Below are positions 29,500 to 37,839 of a DNA stretch of 64,000 nucleotides, piece after piece (positions within the stretch are counted from its first letter, which is position 1; each line of letters opens with the position of its first letter). Below the pieces are notes generated by a model, which worked only from the letters and a program-made list of their open reading frames with translations, was not told the DNA's origin and made no database searches. The translations under genes were made by a program, and so were the position numbers. The stretch comes from Thermoplasmata archaeon. GTDB lineage: Archaea; Thermoplasmatota; Thermoplasmata; Sysuiplasmatales; Sysuiplasmataceae. Location of the stretch: NCBI GenBank assembly GCA_021806165.1, contig JAJZXY010000001.1, positions 76,836-140,835 on the forward strand, written 5' to 3'.

Positions 29500-29799
29500 A
29501 TGATTGTCGTCCAGAACAGGATACATGTCAGGGAAGAGTACAGGGTGAAATTTGAAAAGCTGTTTTCAGAACGTGAAAGCACGCTTTCGGAGGTTCCCGG
29601 TTTTGTCAGCAACGAGGTTCTCAGGCCGCTTAATGGCAGCGAGTATGTGGTCATGACTCACTGGCAGACAATCGAGGACTTCCAGAACTGGAGGAAGAGT
29701 GATTCGTTCAGGAAGGCTCATTCGGGGGAAAGACTTCCTGATGAGGCATTTGACGGTGACAGCCAGGTCATGATTCACGAAGTCTTCCTGACGCGGTGA
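29500..29799 (+). CDS. ABM-domain protein (heme-degrading monooxygenase-like)
   Basis: Ferredoxin-like antibiotic-biosynthesis-monooxygenase fold, about 99 aa: IVVQNRIHVREEYRVKFEK (first strand and helix), then VPGFVSNEVLRPL and EYVVMTHWQTIEDFQNWRKS, ending with FRKAHSG and EVFLTR. It resembles IsdG/HmoB-like proteins, but the heme-ligand and catalytic residues cannot be judged with confidence. The frame is open from 29407; Met codons at 29476 and 29500 are the reasonable starts. It directly follows the YdeI-like gene. Confidence 0.75.
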   Translation: MIVVQNRIHVREEYRVKFEKLFSERESTLSEVPGFVSNEVLRPLNGSEYVVMTHWQTIEDFQNWRKSDSFRKAHSGERLPDEAFDGDSQVMIHEVFLTR

Positions 29800-29860
29800 G
29801 CGTCACTGCGGCCGGTATCCTTCCGAGCCAGCATAGGCCTCTGCACTGGGCACTCTCACG

Positions 29861-30334
29861 TCACTTGCGGGTAACAGCGTGCTCCAGTCCCCCCTTCCCC
29901 TCAGCAAGCAGCCTGCAGTATGAGTACATTGCATCGTAGGCAGGGAACTGCATCCTCATGTTATCGTAATCATCTCTGGCATTCTCCCTGAAGCCTAGTG
30001 CCATTGCCTCGAGGCCGGCACCCTCCGGCCGCGGATTCCCCGGTGATGCGTCGGCGGTCCTCACAATTTCAGCCAGACTCAGGAGCGCCCTGTCTTCAAG
30101 ACCGTACTTCCTTATTATCGCGTCGAAGGTGCACCTGTCATCCCCTTCCTCGGCATAATGTGAAAGCTCCGCACCCTTTACATCGAACGGTATGGCTTTT
30201 TCCCTTTGCGCAACTTCCAGCACCCTCTCCCCCGGGACGAACAGGAACTCAGCCTCCCTGTCAACAAACCGGCTTATCAGCCACGGGCAAGCTATCCTGT
30301 CGACCTTCGCCTTCTCGCGCGTAACCCACTTCAT
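29861..30334 (-). CDS. ChrB C-terminal-domain protein
   Basis: 157 aa matching the C-terminal domain of chromate-resistance ChrB: KWVTREKAKVDRIACPWLISRFVD at the start, FLFVPGE and FDVKGAELSHYAEEGDDRCTFD. The N-terminal regulatory part of full-length ChrB is absent, and no ChrA transporter is nearby. Such stand-alone domains are common and their role is unknown, so chromate resistance should not be assumed. It lies between the ABM gene and the M13 peptidase gene on the opposite strand. Confidence 0.82.
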   Translation of the reverse strand: MKWVTREKAKVDRIACPWLISRFVDREAEFLFVPGERVLEVAQREKAIPFDVKGAELSHYAEEGDDRCTFDAIIRKYGLEDRALLSLAEIVRTADASPGNPRPEGAGLEAMALGFRENARDDYDNMRMQFPAYDAMYSYCRLLAEGKGGLEHAVTRK

Positions 30335-30519
30335 GGAATCACCTGCAGCATGTCGCCTTCCAACGCATCCTGTCTATATTAACAGATGCGGCGGGCATCC
30401 AGCCGGTGGCCTGAACCATCGAGACTTGATGCATTTGCTGCCTTCACAGTTAGTCCCCGGTTCAGGCCCAGTCCGGGAATACCCTTTTGTACGAACGCCC
30501 GAATCGGTTCGTTGCTGGT

Positions 30520-32508
30520 ATGCATACTATGAATGCAGACTCAGGAAACGGAGAAGTAAGGCCCATAGGCTTCTCACTGGCATACATGGACCGGTCGGCT
30601 GACCCGCAGTCAGATTTTTACCGCTACGCCGCAGGCTCATGGCTAAAGACCAACCCTGTCCCTCCAGAGAAATCGAGATGGGGTGCTTTCAACGAACTTC
30701 ATGACAGGAACCTGCTCCTCATGAAAGCCATACTCGACGAGGCTGGCGATGGCTCATCATACCAGCCAGGATCAAGGATGCAGCTGATAGGGGGGCTTTA
30801 CAGTTCTGCCATGGACACAGCGCGGATTGAAGAGCTGAAATTCGATCCAATCGCACCACTGCTGGACAGGATAAAGGAAGTGCAGGCCGGAAAAGATCTG
30901 ATAAGGCTGGTTGCCGATTTTGACAGCTCAGGAATTGACACATTCTTCAACTCATACTCAGATTCTGACAAGTTGAACAGCGGCATTTACTCATACTACC
31001 TCGACCAGGGAGGCCTGTCGCTTCCCGAGAAGGAGTACTACCTTTCCGATGATTTTTCCGAGCTGAGGTCGGAGTACATCAGCCACATGGAAAAGATGTT
31101 CAGGCTTGCCGGGGTCCCGGATGGAGAATGCAGGGGAATGGCCGAGACTGTATTGAGGATTGAAACAGAACTGGCAAGGGCAAGCCGTTCAAGCACGGAA
31201 CTGAGGGATGAGGAGAAGAATTACAACAGGATGGAAGTTTCGAGCCTTGACACCCATTTCCCTTCACTGCTCCTCCCTCTCTTCCTTCTTGACTCACACA
31301 TGCCGAAAACGGATTACATAGTGGTTGGTCAGCCCGAGTTTTTCGAGCGGCTTGACCAGCTGCTCTCAAGCGAATCAATCACCGACATACGTTCATTCCT
31401 CAGGTGGAGGGTTCTGCATTCCTTTGCCCCGTACCTTCACTCTGAAGTCGACAGGGAACACTTTGACTTCTTCCACAGGAAGCTGCTGGGGCAGGAGAAG
31501 CCCGAGGCAAGATGGAAGCGCATGACCCAGCTGGTAGACAGTCTGCTCGGTGAAGCTCTTGGCGCCGTATATGTGGATAGGCATTTCCCGCCTGAGGCAA
31601 AAAAGAGGGCCCTGATGATGATAGACGATATCCGGGAGGTCTTCATGGAAAGGCTGGCAGGCATAACATGGATGACGGAACCGACCAGGAGGCGTGCTCT
31701 CGAGAAATTCAGCAGGTTCAAGGTCAAGGTCGGCTATCCTGAGAAGTTCCGCGACTACAGTTCAATCAGGATAGATCCTTCGGACCTGGTTGGCAATATT
31801 TTACGCTGCTCAAGATTCGAGTCGCAGCGCCATGTGCTGCGTGTCGGCAGCCCTGTGGACAGGGAGGAGTGGCTGATGACGCCGCCCACGGTCAATGCGT
31901 ACTTCCATCCAATGGAGAACACAATCAATTTCCCTGCAGGCATTCTGCAGCCACCATATTTCGACATGGACATGGATGACGCCGTGAACTATGGTGCCAT
32001 CGGCATGATAATCGGCCATGAGATAACGCACGGCTACGATGACCAGGGGAGGAAATTTGATGCCGATGGCAACCTGCATGACTGGTGGACCAGAGAGGAT
32101 GAGGCGGGCTTCCAGTCCAGGGCCAGGGCTGTAGTGGAGCTGTACAGTGCACAGGAGCCATTGCCCGGTCTGCATGTCAACGGCGAACTGACCCTCGGGG
32201 AGAACATCGCAGACTTCGGAGGTCTCTCCATTGCGTACGAGGCATTGCAGAAACGCCTTGCAAGGGAACCCGCCGGCATCAGGGAGGTGGACGGGATGAC
32301 ACCGTGGCAGCGCTTCTTCATTTCATATTGCCAGATGTGGAGATCCAACAGCACCGAACAGGAGATACGCAGGCTGCTCACGATAGACAGCCATGCGCCC
32401 TCCCGCTTCCGAGCGACCCTCCCAGCCGTGAACCATCCAGGCTTTGACGCCGCTTTTCCGCCGGGGGACGGGAACCCCGGGCACGCGCAGGGCATTGCTG
32501 TATGGTAG
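30520..32508 (+). CDS. M13-family zinc metallopeptidase (PepO/neprilysin-like)
   Basis: About 662 aa. The zinc site is HEITH (His500 and His504 from ATG 30520) with the third ligand Glu561 in ENIADFGG. Other M13 marks: DFYRYAAGSWL near the N-terminus, VNAYFHPMENTINFPAGILQPP, and the final residues IAVW, like the family's terminal VW. There is no signal peptide or membrane anchor, so it should be cytoplasmic, like bacterial PepO. Starts at 30487, 30520 and 30529 are possible. Function: cleavage of small peptides. Confidence 0.93.
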   Translation: MHTMNADSGNGEVRPIGFSLAYMDRSADPQSDFYRYAAGSWLKTNPVPPEKSRWGAFNELHDRNLLLMKAILDEAGDGSSYQPGSRMQLIGGLYSSAMDTARIEELKFDPIAPLLDRIKEVQAGKDLIRLVADFDSSGIDTFFNSYSDSDKLNSGIYSYYLDQGGLSLPEKEYYLSDDFSELRSEYISHMEKMFRLAGVPDGECRGMAETVLRIETELARASRSSTELRDEEKNYNRMEVSSLDTHFPSLLLPLFLLDSHMPKTDYIVVGQPEFFERLDQLLSSESITDIRSFLRWRVLHSFAPYLHSEVDREHFDFFHRKLLGQEKPEARWKRMTQLVDSLLGEALGAVYVDRHFPPEAKKRALMMIDDIREVFMERLAGITWMTEPTRRRALEKFSRFKVKVGYPEKFRDYSSIRIDPSDLVGNILRCSRFESQRHVLRVGSPVDREEWLMTPPTVNAYFHPMENTINFPAGILQPPYFDMDMDDAVNYGAIGMIIGHEITHGYDDQGRKFDADGNLHDWWTREDEAGFQSRARAVVELYSAQEPLPGLHVNGELTLGENIADFGGLSIAYEALQKRLAREPAGIREVDGMTPWQRFFISYCQMWRSNSTEQEIRRLLTIDSHAPSRFRATLPAVNHPGFDAAFPPGDGNPGHAQGIAVW

Positions 32509-32861
32509 GCCATTCCTGGCCACACTCATGCTGGCCGTCCATTCATGCGCCCATGTGCCAGCAACGAAAACCGGGGCAGCAGGAAATACGGCCCGGCAGT
32601 GTGCAGGCGATGCGCCCTGTAATCAATTCCTGCAGACTCAACATCCCCTTTGACGGTCAAAGCTCCGCACTGCTACGCCAGTCTATGCGACTGAACTTTA
32701 CGGCGAGCCGACACTGTCAATTGAAGATTCCATTGAAATAAGGAAATCAGCCTCACGAATCATCATGATGTTAATGCACCCCCGATATGTCATCTTGTTT
32801 AAAATACTTCGTCTTTTACATATCGAAAAGCACTATATAGTGTCAGTTTGATCCCAGCCCC
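32509..32861. other. Intergenic stretch, no convincing gene
   Basis: About 350 bases between the peptidase and the sugar-transporter operon. Short frames are present, but none has family motifs or a good start. The right end is AT-rich and carries the palindromic promoter of the transporter. The left part may be eroded coding DNA, but I could not connect it to any neighbour. Confidence 0.5.
32831..32842 (+). promoter_or_regulatory. Palindromic TATA box/operator of the sugar ABC operon
   Basis: CACTATATAGTG is a perfect 12-base palindrome containing the TATA core. Its centre is about 26 bases before ATG 32862, so the transcript should be leaderless. A symmetric site exactly on the TATA box could also be bound by a dimeric repressor that blocks TBP; this is inference. 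Confidence 0.55.
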
Positions 32862-34286
32862 ATGTCGCGTAACCACAAACGATCGAAGAACCTCGGTGCA
32901 GTTTCGGGGAAGGTTGTCGCGGTTATCATTGTAGTGATAATTGTTGTTGCAGCCGCCGGCGTAGTTGCATTCGAGCTTACAAAGAAGCCTTCGAGTTCGA
33001 AGACTACAATCACATTGAATTGGAGTCTTTCGGGCTCGGAACTGAACTACTCGCTGAAACATGTGATTAGTGGATTTGAGGCAGCATATCCCAACATAAC
33101 GGTGAAGACAACTGACCTCAGTTCCACCGATATCATCAGCGCCCTGCTTGCTCAGAAGTCTGCAGGGAAGATAACAACCAATGTCGTGGAGCAGGACAAT
33201 GGCGAGATGGGTGCACTTGTGTCACAGAACCTTGTGATGCCTCTCAACCCGTACCTTGGCCAGCTTGAAGCCATGACCGGGGGAACCACAGGCTACACAG
33301 CCAACGGGACCATAATACCGGCATACTACCATGAGGGCTTTTTCAACGGTTCATACTACTTCTTCCCCTACAGGGGAAACGTTCAGCTTGCCTATTACAA
33401 CCAGTCCGCCCTCAGCAGTGCCGGTGCCACGGTTGCACCCGACAACACCACTAACCTGATGACAGACATGCAGCTTCTCTCCAACAAGGGATACAGCACC
33501 CCGTTCAACATGCAGGGGCATGGCGGAGCCAGCACACCAACGCAGGTATTCCAGTGGATGGCGGAGTTCAACGGCAACCCCATGGTCCTCAATGACGCAG
33601 GTGACATAGCGGCACTCACATACCTGCAGCAGCTCAACCAGAAGGGCCTCATGTCGCCCGAATATGCAACAAGCTACTGGGCAACATACACGGGCCTTGC
33701 AGCAGGTTCATTCCAGTACATACCACAGTGGCCATATGTGACCAGCCTTCTCCAGGGCCTCGGAATGCAGAACTACACCAACGTAGGGACAAAGGCAGGA
33801 ACATACAACCTCGGTGTCTCGGCAGTATTCAAGGGACCGGCCAACACTGCACAGTACATCGTCGGCGGGGATGTTCTTGGTGTTGTTTCAGGCTCCCCGA
33901 ACGTCTGGGCATCCATTGACCTGATCAACTACATGAACTCGCTGTCCACGCAGAAGGGCCTACTGCTCAACCTGTCGTGGCCGGTGGTCAACGAACAGGC
34001 GTACAACAACCTGCCGTCCAACATCAGCTACCTCTTCCAGATATTCAAGTACGAGGAGCAGAACGGCATATTCAGGCCAGCAGTGCCATGGATAAGCCAG
34101 TGGCAGACGGTGTTCGACACAGCATGGACCACCATCATGGCAAACAACGGCAACGTGACCACAGCACTCAACACAGCACACCAGAGCTTGCTCACATACC
34201 TGCAGCAGAACTACCCGAGCCAGGTTTCAGCGTTCACCAACAACCAGATCTACCCGTCAGGCAACTACGTCGGCCCCCACAGCTAA
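32862..34286 (+). CDS. ABC sugar transporter, solute-binding protein
   Basis: Extracellular binding protein of 474 aa. After a basic start (MSRNHKRSKN) comes one membrane anchor (VVAVIIVVIIVVAAAGVVAF), then a Ser/Lys linker and the family-1 binding fold: ITLNWSLSGSE, VISGFEAAYPNITVK, and the later hinge region with YIVGGDVLGVVSG. It is held by this helix, not a lipid Cys. Sequons (NGSYY, NYTNVG, NNGNVTTA) suggest glycosylation. First gene of a complete CUT1-type operon; the sugar cannot be told from sequence. Confidence 0.9.
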   Translation: MSRNHKRSKNLGAVSGKVVAVIIVVIIVVAAAGVVAFELTKKPSSSKTTITLNWSLSGSELNYSLKHVISGFEAAYPNITVKTTDLSSTDIISALLAQKSAGKITTNVVEQDNGEMGALVSQNLVMPLNPYLGQLEAMTGGTTGYTANGTIIPAYYHEGFFNGSYYFFPYRGNVQLAYYNQSALSSAGATVAPDNTTNLMTDMQLLSNKGYSTPFNMQGHGGASTPTQVFQWMAEFNGNPMVLNDAGDIAALTYLQQLNQKGLMSPEYATSYWATYTGLAAGSFQYIPQWPYVTSLLQGLGMQNYTNVGTKAGTYNLGVSAVFKGPANTAQYIVGGDVLGVVSGSPNVWASIDLINYMNSLSTQKGLLLNLSWPVVNEQAYNNLPSNISYLFQIFKYEEQNGIFRPAVPWISQWQTVFDTAWTTIMANNGNVTTALNTAHQSLLTYLQQNYPSQVSAFTNNQIYPSGNYVGPHS

Positions 34287-34305
34287 AGGCGCGGGAAGGT
34301 GACTT

Positions 34306-35187
34306 TTGGCTGAGGGGGCGGCCATCAGGTTCTTTAAAAGGAACCTGATGGAAATCATTTTTTTGATTCCACTTTTGGCACTTGTGGGAACAATCACCCT
34401 TTACCCGATCGCGAGGTCGATTTATCTTGCCTTCCTTCAGTCCAACAACCAGATTGGACTGGGCAACTTCCAGTATGTCTTCCATTACCAGGACGTTACA
34501 ACTGCGCTGATAAACACAGCATTCATAGTTGCACTTGCGCTTACCATGCAGTTTCTGATTTCACTGCTGACCGCACTCCTGCTGAACAGATCGTTCTTCG
34601 GCAGATCATTCTTCCGGACAGTGATTATGATACCGTTCGGCGTGGCAACGGTCGTGAGCGGCATCATGTTCACATTCCTGTTCACGCCGAGTCCGCAGTC
34701 ATGGTACCTCAATTCCATAATAGTCAAGCTTGGCATTTCTAACACGGGGATCAACTGGATCAGGCCAAGCTGGGTTGCCATCCTCTCACTCGCAATTGCC
34801 GATTCATGGAAGAATTTCCCGCTCATCATGCTCATCCTGCTTGGAGGTCTCGCCTCAATACCTGCCAGCCAGTACGAGTCCGCAGCAATTGACGGCGCAA
34901 ATTTCCTCCAGCAGTTCAGGCACATCACAATGCCAAATCTCTACCCTTTCATCATGATGGCTGTGACAATCCGTGCAATACAGGAATTCAATATTCTGGC
35001 GCTTGCACTGGTGCTTGTAGGCAGCTACCCCACTTTCCTAGGACCGCTTGCATACACCACATTCACCAACTATGGCATACACGATGCCAATTATGCCTCT
35101 GCGATTGCCATGGTCCTGCTCGGACTGATAAGCCTGTTCATACTGGTCTATATTGCCATCTCACGGCGCCTAGGAATGGAGGTGTGA
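34306..35187 (+). CDS. ABC sugar transporter permease (MalF/UgpA type)
   Basis: 293 aa with about six helices. Motifs: IIFLIPLLALVGTITLYPIA at the N-terminus, and the EAA loop as YESAAIDGANFLQQFRHITMP, which docks the ATPase. TTG 34306 is chosen because AAGGTGAC lies just before it; ATG 34348 is an alternative. A strong hairpin lies inside codons 6-16. Its stop TGA is followed by the second permease after GGAGGTG. Confidence 0.92.
   Translation: MAEGAAIRFFKRNLMEIIFLIPLLALVGTITLYPIARSIYLAFLQSNNQIGLGNFQYVFHYQDVTTALINTAFIVALALTMQFLISLLTALLLNRSFFGRSFFRTVIMIPFGVATVVSGIMFTFLFTPSPQSWYLNSIIVKLGISNTGINWIRPSWVAILSLAIADSWKNFPLIMLILLGGLASIPASQYESAAIDGANFLQQFRHITMPNLYPFIMMAVTIRAIQEFNILALALVLVGSYPTFLGPLAYTTFTNYGIHDANYASAIAMVLLGLISLFILVYIAISRRLGMEV
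34322..34351 (+). promoter_or_regulatory. RNA hairpin at the start of the first permease gene
   Basis: CCATCAGGTTC (34322-34332) is an exact inverted repeat of 34341-34351 around an 8-base AT-rich loop. In mRNA this is an 11-bp stem right after the ribosome-binding site. It could lower permease translation or stabilise the upstream binding-protein message; both are inference. Confidence 0.55.
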
Positions 35188-35190
35188 GGC

Positions 35191-36030
35191 ATTAACAGGC
35201 GGAAGCTGGGCACCGATATCGTGTGGTATACCCTTCTCATCATAATCACGATAATAGTCCTCTTTCCCGTATACCTGCTGTTCATCGTGGGTTTCGGTGC
35301 GACGCACGAGGTATTCAGGAACTATCCGCCAATCCTTCCCTCTGTGTTCTCGCTCCAGAACTGGAATGTTGCGGCGCAGAACATCAACACAATAATTGCG
35401 CCATTAACGATGAGCACCGAGACGGCCTTCCTGGTAGCATTCATATCGCTAGGTGTGAGCATCCCGGCGGCCTACACGATTTCGAAGCTTCCCACCGCCC
35501 CAAGGTACGGCTTCATACTCTTCCTGTTTGTCACGCAGATGCTGCCCGAGATACAGCTTGCCATCCCCATCTCAGCGCTTGTGATAAGGCTGGGACTCTA
35601 CCAGACTGCTCTCGGCCTGGCTCTGGCACAAAGCTCGATTGCAATCCCCATGGTGGCGTACATACTGGTTGGAACATTCAGGACGGTTCCATCAAACCTG
35701 TCCCAGTCCGCAACAATCGACGGCGCTTCAAAGCTGCAGGCCTTCTATTTCATGGATCTTCGCCTGGCGCTGTCCGGCATAGCGGTGGCTTTCATTCTCG
35801 CATGGCTGTTCTCATGGGATGAATTCGTCTTTGCACAGATTCTTCTTTCACAGAATCCCACAATCCCACCTGTCATCTACAAGTACCTGAGCAGGGGCGT
35901 GGGTACCGCCTCCGGCCCAATCGGAGTGGCAGATATATTCTCAATCATACTGATCATACCGGTGATACTCGTTACCTTCTTCCTGCAGAAGTACCTCAGG
36001 AGCGATGTCCTCGCCGGCGCGCTGAAGTAG
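35191..36030 (+). CDS. ABC sugar transporter permease (MalG/UgpE type), probable AUU start
   Basis: Second permease, about 279 aa if ATT 35191 is the start. Upstream is a perfect GGAGGTG (35178-35184) six bases before ATT, and the residues from there, NRRKLGTDIVWYTLL, give the positive-inside N-terminus expected before helix 1. The next ordinary start, GTG 35221, has no Shine-Dalgarno and would begin inside the helix. The EAA loop is SQSATIDGASKLQAFYFMDL. It ends at 36030 with TAG inside AGGTGA, which serves the ATPase gene. Confidence 0.88.
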   Translation: MNRRKLGTDIVWYTLLIIITIIVLFPVYLLFIVGFGATHEVFRNYPPILPSVFSLQNWNVAAQNINTIIAPLTMSTETAFLVAFISLGVSIPAAYTISKLPTAPRYGFILFLFVTQMLPEIQLAIPISALVIRLGLYQTALGLALAQSSIAIPMVAYILVGTFRTVPSNLSQSATIDGASKLQAFYFMDLRLALSGIAVAFILAWLFSWDEFVFAQILLSQNPTIPPVIYKYLSRGVGTASGPIGVADIFSIILIIPVILVTFFLQKYLRSDVLAGALK

Positions 36031-36039
36031 GTGAATTTC

Positions 36040-37074
36040 ATGGCTGATGTAGAAATAGACAACATAGAGAAGACCTTCGGGGACCACACTGTCCTCAAGA
36101 ACATAAACCTGAAGATTTCAAACGGTGAGTTCTTCGTGCTGCTCGGCCCGTCCGGATGCGGCAAGACTACGCTGCTCCGGATTATTGCCGGTTTGATCGA
36201 CAGCAGCAGCGGCAGACTTCTGATTGGAGGAAAGGACGTCACGTCCCTCTCTCCAAGGCAGAGGAATATCGCGATGGTCTTCCAGGACTACGCACTCTAT
36301 CCTCACATGACAATAGCGGACAACATTGGTTTTCCTCTGAGGATGGCAAAGGTCCCTGTGGCGGAGCGCAAGGCAAAGATCAAGGAGGTAGCCGAGCTCC
36401 TGCGCATCGAGGATTATCTGAAGAGCAAGCCCAAGGAGCTCTCCGGCGGGCAGCGGCAGAGGGTGGCAATAGGCAGGGCCCTGGTGCGCTCGCCAAGCAT
36501 CCTGCTCATGGACGAGCCCCTGTCAAACCTCGACGCAAAGCTGAGAACTACCATGCGCTTCGAGATCAGGCGCATTCAGCGGCAGACCAACCTCACCACT
36601 GTATTTGTCACCCATGACCAGGTGGAGGCAATGACCATGGGTGACAGGATTGCAATACTCAACGACGGTCTTGTGGCGCAGTGCGGTACTCCGTTTGACA
36701 TATTCCACAAGCCCGAAAGCACTTTCGTTGCCACTTTCACAGGCTCCCCTCCAATGAATATGATGGAAGGGGCGGCAGTCACCTCCGCCGTCGGTGTAAC
36801 GGAGAAGACTGTTGTGGGTATAAGGCCGAAGGCAGCCTCACTCACGCCTCATGCCGACGCAGTGGAGCTGAGCGCAAAGCTTGTTGCAACAGACCTGCTA
36901 GGTAACGAGCTCCTTGTCCACTCGCTTGTCGAAGATGAGCCTTTCGAGTTCTACGCAGATGTGACCGAGCGCTCGCTGATCAGGGATGAAATGAAGGTCT
37001 TTGTCCCACGTGAAAGGATATACCTGTTCGACAGGGACTCGGGGAAGGTCACTCAGATGGGCCAGGGATATTAG
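36040..37074 (+). CDS. ABC sugar transporter ATP-binding protein (MalK/UgpC type)
   Basis: Nucleotide-binding protein, 344 aa. Walker A GPSGCGKT is at residues 36-43, the Q-loop region reads VFQDYALYPHM, the signature LSGGQRQRVAIGRAL and Walker B ILLMDEPLSNLDAKL follow, then the switch His in VFVTHDQ. The C-terminal third is the TOBE/OB regulatory domain of carbohydrate ABC ATPases (VVGIRPKAASL). ATG 36040 is chosen because AGGTGA (36029-36034) lies five bases before it. It completes the four-gene transporter. Confidence 0.94.
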   Translation: MADVEIDNIEKTFGDHTVLKNINLKISNGEFFVLLGPSGCGKTTLLRIIAGLIDSSSGRLLIGGKDVTSLSPRQRNIAMVFQDYALYPHMTIADNIGFPLRMAKVPVAERKAKIKEVAELLRIEDYLKSKPKELSGGQRQRVAIGRALVRSPSILLMDEPLSNLDAKLRTTMRFEIRRIQRQTNLTTVFVTHDQVEAMTMGDRIAILNDGLVAQCGTPFDIFHKPESTFVATFTGSPPMNMMEGAAVTSAVGVTEKTVVGIRPKAASLTPHADAVELSAKLVATDLLGNELLVHSLVEDEPFEFYADVTERSLIRDEMKVFVPRERIYLFDRDSGKVTQMGQGY

Positions 37075-37083
37075 TCCCGGCCA

Positions 37084-37728
37084 TCATGGAAGCTCTTTCT
37101 TTATGGAGGCCAGCAGGTCAAGAAACATCAACCGGGTGAGCATGCCTGTGTTGGTGTTCCTTGGGCTTGGATGGTATGAAGCATACAGCGCGGGGTGCCC
37201 CTCAATCCTGTAGACCGCGCCATGCGAGAACTTCATACCTCTTGAATTCAGGCCTAGAGTTTCACGCAGGAACCGCACGTATGAGTCAAAGGCAAACTTT
37301 CCAAGCAGAAGCACAACTTTCGCATGCTTTAGCAGCTTCAGCTCCCTCTCAAGGAAGGGGAAGCAGTTCAGTGCCTCATCCCTTGCAGGCCTGTCCCCAG
37401 GGGGCACACATCTCACCGCAGCCAGCATGTAGCTGTTGATCATATGCAGGCCGTCATCCATGCTGTCAGAGTTTGGCTGGCTGGTGAAGCCTGCCTCGTA
37501 CAGGCAGTCGACCATGAACTTTGCCGACAGGTCGCCCGTGAAAACCCTGCCTGTCCTGTTCCCTCCGTGCGCCGCAGGCGCAAGGCCTATTATCACTAGC
37601 TCCGCTCTTCTGTCACCGAAACCCGGGACAGGCCTGCCCCAGTAGTTCCATTCAGCGTACCTTTTTGTCTTCTCTGCGGCCACCTTTTCCCTGTAGGAGA
37701 CGAGCCTGGGACATTTCCTGCAGGACAC
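37084..37728 (-). CDS. udgB: Uracil-DNA glycosylase, family 5 (UDGb)
   Basis: Removes uracil and some deaminated bases from DNA. The family motif GLAPAAHGGNRTGRVFTGD is intact; family 5 enzymes lack the usual catalytic Asp or Asn at this spot. Cysteines C3 and C6 (CRKC) plus two later ones (VRCVPPG, NCFP) would bind a 4Fe-4S cluster; GHPALYASYHPSP is the second active-site loop. The frame upstream of GTG 37728 still reads like the family (FSALKSDIV before CRKC) but has no standard start codon, so the true start is uncertain. It follows nth in a repair operon. Confidence 0.9.
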   Translation of the reverse strand: MSCRKCPRLVSYREKVAAEKTKRYAEWNYWGRPVPGFGDRRAELVIIGLAPAAHGGNRTGRVFTGDLSAKFMVDCLYEAGFTSQPNSDSMDDGLHMINSYMLAAVRCVPPGDRPARDEALNCFPFLERELKLLKHAKVVLLLGKFAFDSYVRFLRETLGLNSRGMKFSHGAVYRIEGHPALYASYHPSPRNTNTGMLTRLMFLDLLASIKKELP

Positions 37729-37839
37729 TATGTCGCTCTTCAGTGCACTGAAGCTGTCATGCCTTTCCGTGTTCCTTGTAACCTTCAGAAGCTCGCCCCG
37801 CTTGAATGGATATTGCTGCTTAAAACCTATCAGGGATTC

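Noticed and set aside
29861..30334. Chromate resistance operon
   Set aside because: Only the C-terminal ChrB-like domain is present; no ChrA transporter is in the window.
32672..32692. A 14-base match (GCCAGTCTATGCGA) between the gap at 32.7 kb and the surface-protein gene at 20.56 kb
   Set aside because: Several matches of this length are expected by chance in 64 kb, and the flanks do not align.
26724..32860. Integrated element with att sites at tRNA-Cys
   Set aside because: No repeat of the tRNA 3' end, no integrase and no replication gene seen downstream.
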